Origin: Arenicella sp.
Lineage (GTDB): Bacteria > Pseudomonadota > Gammaproteobacteria > Arenicellales > Arenicellaceae
Direction: 5' to 3'
Length of the DNA: 7,865 nt
NCBI GenBank assembly: GCA_023299895.1
Contig: JALZWI010000286.1
Location: 1 to 7,865 of the forward strand
In this document: one piece after another, positions 6,340 through 7,865 of the stretch
How the letters are laid out: every line of letters starts with the position of its first letter
How positions within the stretch are numbered: the stretch's first letter is position 1
Translations under genes and position numbers: made by a program
Notes under the pieces: model-generated
Seen by the model: the letters and a program-made list of their open reading frames with translations, nothing else
Databases searched by the model: none
Told to the model about the DNA's origin: nothing

Positions 6340-6368
6340 TTGACTTTACATATCATATAGATGAGAAT
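6340..6368 (+). promoter_or_regulatory. Promoter of the small-gene pair 6395/6725
   Basis: TTGACT (6340-6345, five of six bases) and GAGAAT (6363-6368, four of six) are 17 bases apart. The -10 overlaps the Fur box, so Fur with iron would block RNA polymerase. The rest of the 156-base gap after bfd shows no terminator. Confidence 0.6.
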
Positions 6369-6387
6369 GATTCTTATTCTCATTTGA
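6361..6387. promoter_or_regulatory. Strong, overlapping Fur boxes
   Basis: GAGAATGATTCTTATTCTC (6363-6381) is a clean dyad GAGAAT/ATTCTC and matches the Fur consensus at 14 of 19 positions. A second register six bases on (6369-6387) matches at 11, suggesting that two Fur dimers bind opposite faces. It ends only seven bases before the ATG at 6395, so it overlaps the ribosome site too. Confidence 0.88.
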
Positions 6388-6394
6388 GGTTATT

Positions 6395-6679
6395 ATGACT
6401 ATTGCACAAAAATATCCATCACACTCACTCCACCCGTCTGAGTTAATTATTAAGACACAAAGGCAACAATGGGTTATCCCAAACAGTGCAATCATCATGA
6501 AAGCTTTAGTTCAAGATCAGAGAATAAAGCCAAGCGATCTTCAGTTTTCCTGCGATGGCGATTGCCAATCCTTTATAAAAACATTATTACTACTTGCACT
6601 AGAAGATGAATACAAAAACCATCAACCGTCACCATTAGCTGAATTAGCCCGTGCCTTAATACGAGCTATCAGTCATTAA
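6395..6679 (+). CDS. Small Fur-regulated protein of unknown function
   Basis: A 94-residue cytoplasmic protein that I do not recognise. It has no signal peptide or membrane segment. Features seen: a basic/polar N-terminus, a beta-like stretch ELIIKTQRQQWVIPNSAII (16-34), two cysteines in SCDGDC (52-57), and two probable helices, FIKTLLLLALEDEY (60-73) and PLAELARALIRAIS (80-93). GAGG five bases ahead of ATG 6395 gives a good start. It lies directly under the strongest Fur box of the window and ahead of a second small gene, with 45 bases between, so the two are probably co-transcribed. Position between bfd and bfr suggests a role in iron shortage, for example in iron release, haem handling or regulation; this is inference from context only. 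Confidence 0.85.
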   Translation: MTIAQKYPSHSLHPSELIIKTQRQQWVIPNSAIIMKALVQDQRIKPSDLQFSCDGDCQSFIKTLLLLALEDEYKNHQPSPLAELARALIRAISH

Positions 6680-6724
6680 GAAAATCAAATTAATCCTAAA
6701 AAATACTCTAGAGTTCGAATAAAT

Positions 6725-6991
6725 ATGATAAAAATTCAAAATAACGATACCAATCAGAGTCAGCACGAAGTCACCTTTGATGACCTAATGGCCAGCTTGT
6801 TTGTATTGGTAACGCACCATAGCCTAAATCAGTGTGACTCAACTTTGAGTGTTATTGTTGATCGTTTAGATGTGCTTTGCAAACATTCAGAAATCGAGTT
6901 GTACCCAAATCAACAAATTGTACTATCTAAAATGCGGCAATTATGGCGAACCAAACTGTTTAATGTCCAACTCAGTGAAGTAGTTCATTAA
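6725..6991 (+). CDS. Small protein of unknown function, second gene of the Fur-controlled pair
   Basis: An 88-residue soluble protein that I do not recognise. After a polar start (1-16) it is predicted mostly helical: TFDDLMASLFVLVTHHSLNQ (17-36), STLSVIVDRLDVLCKH (39-54) and IVLSKMRQLWRTKL (65-78). C37, C52 and the pair H31-H32 might bind metal or haem, which is speculative. The ribosome site is poor, so translation may depend on coupling with the gene ending at 6679. It ends 14 bases from the bfr stop on the other strand with no visible terminator between, so read-through transcripts would be antisense to bfr. Confidence 0.8.
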   Translation: MIKIQNNDTNQSQHEVTFDDLMASLFVLVTHHSLNQCDSTLSVIVDRLDVLCKHSEIELYPNQQIVLSKMRQLWRTKLFNVQLSEVVH

Positions 6992-7005
6992 ACTACCTTT
7001 CCAAC

Positions 7006-7470
7006 TTACATCATCGATTGCAAATAATTTTGCTCTCCGACTTTATTAAATAATTCAATTTGTGTTTCCAACCAGTCGAAATGCTCCTCTTCACTCTCGA
7101 GTATTGTAGATAAAATATCACGGGTTACGAAATCAGATACTTTTTCACAGTGTTCAATCGCTGATTGATACATTGGAATCGCTTCCTCTTCTAATCTTAA
7201 ATCACACTGCAACATCTCAAGCACGTTCTGCCCGATATATAATTTACCGAGATCTTGTAGATTTGGCAGACCTTCGAGCATAAGGATTCTTTCGATCAAC
7301 TCATCAGCGTGCTTCATTTCGTCTATCGACTCGTGATACTCCTTTTCATTGAGTTTCTCCAAACCCCAGTTTTTATACATGCGCGCATGTAAAAAATATT
7401 GATTAATTGCTGTTAACTCAGCTCGTAATGCCGTATTTAAATGCTCTATAACACCTTCTTTTGCTTTCAT
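7006..7470 (-). CDS. bfr: Bacterioferritin
   Basis: A 154-residue subunit of the 24-mer haem-containing iron-storage shell in the cytoplasm, which oxidises Fe(II) and deposits it as a ferric core. All key residues are present: the diiron ferroxidase ligands E18, E51, H54, E94, E127 and H130, Tyr25, the haem ligand M52 at the two-fold interface, and H46 and D50 of the inner surface. Motifs [46 protein letters not shown] and [13 protein letters not shown] are typical. The length is normal; the end NYLQSMM matches the family. The ribosome site is poor. Bfd, its partner, is encoded nearby, supporting a store-and-release pair. This is the catalytic, haem-binding type, so the shell could work as a homopolymer. 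Confidence 0.97.
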   Translation of the reverse strand: MKAKEGVIEHLNTALRAELTAINQYFLHARMYKNWGLEKLNEKEYHESIDEMKHADELIERILMLEGLPNLQDLGKLYIGQNVLEMLQCDLRLEEEAIPMYQSAIEHCEKVSDFVTRDILSTILESEEEHFDWLETQIELFNKVGEQNYLQSMM

Positions 7471-7491
7471 TGAGATTAATCTAAGTAATTG

Positions 7492-7520
7492 ATTATAAGA
7501 AAAATCATTATACTCTCTAA
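7492..7520 (-). promoter_or_regulatory. bfr: Candidate bfr promoter
   Basis: On the minus strand TTAGAG (7520-7515) is followed after 17 bases by a perfect TATAAT (7497-7492). The transcript would start only about 14 bases before ATG 7470, giving a very short leader. A Fur-like site (7494-7512) overlaps it. The -35 matches at three of six bases only. Confidence 0.45.
7494..7512. promoter_or_regulatory. Fur-like site over the bfr promoter
   Basis: Read on the minus strand, TATAATGATTTTTCTTATA agrees with the Fur consensus at 13 of 19 positions, including the complete ATAATGAT half. The region is very AT-rich, so part of the match may be chance. Confidence 0.4.
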
Positions 7521-7573
7521 AGAGCTCAGAAGACTACATAAAATTCACGCAAACCATTGATTTTATTTAGTAT

Positions 7574-7592
7574 TTTAATGATTATTATTTGC
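7574..7592. promoter_or_regulatory. Second Fur-like site upstream of bfr
   Basis: TTTAATGATTATTATTTGC agrees with the Fur consensus at 13 of 19 positions and lies about 105-120 bases upstream of the bfr ATG. AT-richness again weakens it. Confidence 0.3.
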
Positions 7593-7637
7593 ATTTAGTT
7601 TTTGATGAGAAAACTCCAAGGATGGAATTCATGTTCT

Positions 7638-7653
7638 CGCACGTCGACGTGCG
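7638..7653. repeat. Perfect 16-bp GC-rich palindrome
   Basis: CGCACGTCGACGTGCG reads the same on both strands and stands out in the AT-rich gap 7471-7705. As RNA it would form a six-pair stem with a UCGA loop, downstream of the tRNA-Leu, but no T-run follows on either strand. As DNA it could be a dimeric regulator site. Bases 7646-7657 are an exact inverted copy of 12 bases of the tRNA (7727-7738). Confidence 0.7.
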
Positions 7654-7705
7654 GGTTAACGCAGAGATACTCGTACTTAACTGTTCACATAAGATTCAAA
7701 ATAAT

Positions 7706-7790
7706 TGGTGCTCAGAGCGGGACTTGAACCCGCACGTCTTACGACACTAACCCCTCAAGCTAGCGTGTCTACCAATTCCACCACCTGAGC
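7706..7790 (-). tRNA. tRNA-Leu(GAG)
   Basis: On the minus strand the acceptor arms GCTCAGG (7790-7784) and TCTGAGC (7716-7710) pair with one G-T, followed by discriminator A and an encoded CCA (7708-7706). The D-arm TGGAATTGGTAGACACG, a leucine-type long variable arm (GTCGTAAGAC) and the T-loop GGTTCAAGTCC are all normal. The anticodon GAG is at 7756-7754 in the loop TTGAGGG, reading CUC/CUU. It closely resembles E. coli leuU. Confidence 0.96.
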
Positions 7791-7818
7791 ATTAATTATT
7801 TTCATTACTAACTTCTAA

Positions 7819-7863
7819 CTACAATTCTTCTCTAGTCAAACGCTTAGCGTGGTCACTTTCGGA
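7819..7863 (-). CDS. C-terminal tail of an unidentified minus-strand gene
   Basis: The right edge, on the minus strand, reads SESDHAKRLTREEL and stops at TAG (7821-7819), 28 bases before the tRNA. The other frames stop early or look poor. In E. coli the gene upstream of this tRNA is secG, but the visible 14 residues do not prove that here. Confidence 0.4.
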   Translation of the reverse strand, partial: SESDHAKRLTREEL

Positions 7864-7865
7864 CT

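Overview
The window reads as chromosome from an AT-rich, probably marine, gammaproteobacterium. The clade is inferred from the bacterioferritin with its bacterioferritin-associated ferredoxin, the Fur-type operators, and a tRNA-Leu(GAG) of enterobacterial pattern. No transposase, phage or CRISPR gene is present; most genes are small and many are exported.

Layout from left to right. Positions 1-200 hold the tail of an unidentified plus-strand gene, then a 22/23-bp tandem repeat array lying between two convergent stop codons, then a minus-strand putidaredoxin-type [2Fe-2S] ferredoxin. Positions 680-3440 carry a plus-strand series: a DUF6152-like secreted protein, a single-pass membrane protein with a Gly/Met-rich insert, a DUF962/Mpo1-like membrane protein followed by a hairpin terminator, and a secreted lectin-fold-like protein whose mature N-terminus is also Gly/Met-rich, followed by a very strong terminator. 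Positions 3460-4295 are a decaying stretch: a full-length pirin (YhhW type) reading frame interrupted by three nonsense codons but no frameshift, then the 3' remnant of another gene.

Positions 4318-5853 hold a bidirectional terminator and two minus-strand genes: an outer-membrane beta-barrel with a His/Met-rich N-terminus and a DUF2946 protein. Both types are often met near copper-handling genes. They diverge from bfd at 6011, with a candidate Fur box between.

Positions 5900-7600 form an iron-storage block: bfd (plus), two small unrecognised genes under a strong promoter plus Fur box (plus), and bfr (minus), which converges on them. Bacterioferritin (Bfr) stores iron and Bfd helps release it, so the two unknown genes between them are probable partners in iron starvation. 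They are the best candidate here for something undescribed. The right end has a perfect 16-bp palindrome, a tRNA-Leu(GAG) on the minus strand, and the last codons of a minus-strand gene entering from outside the window.
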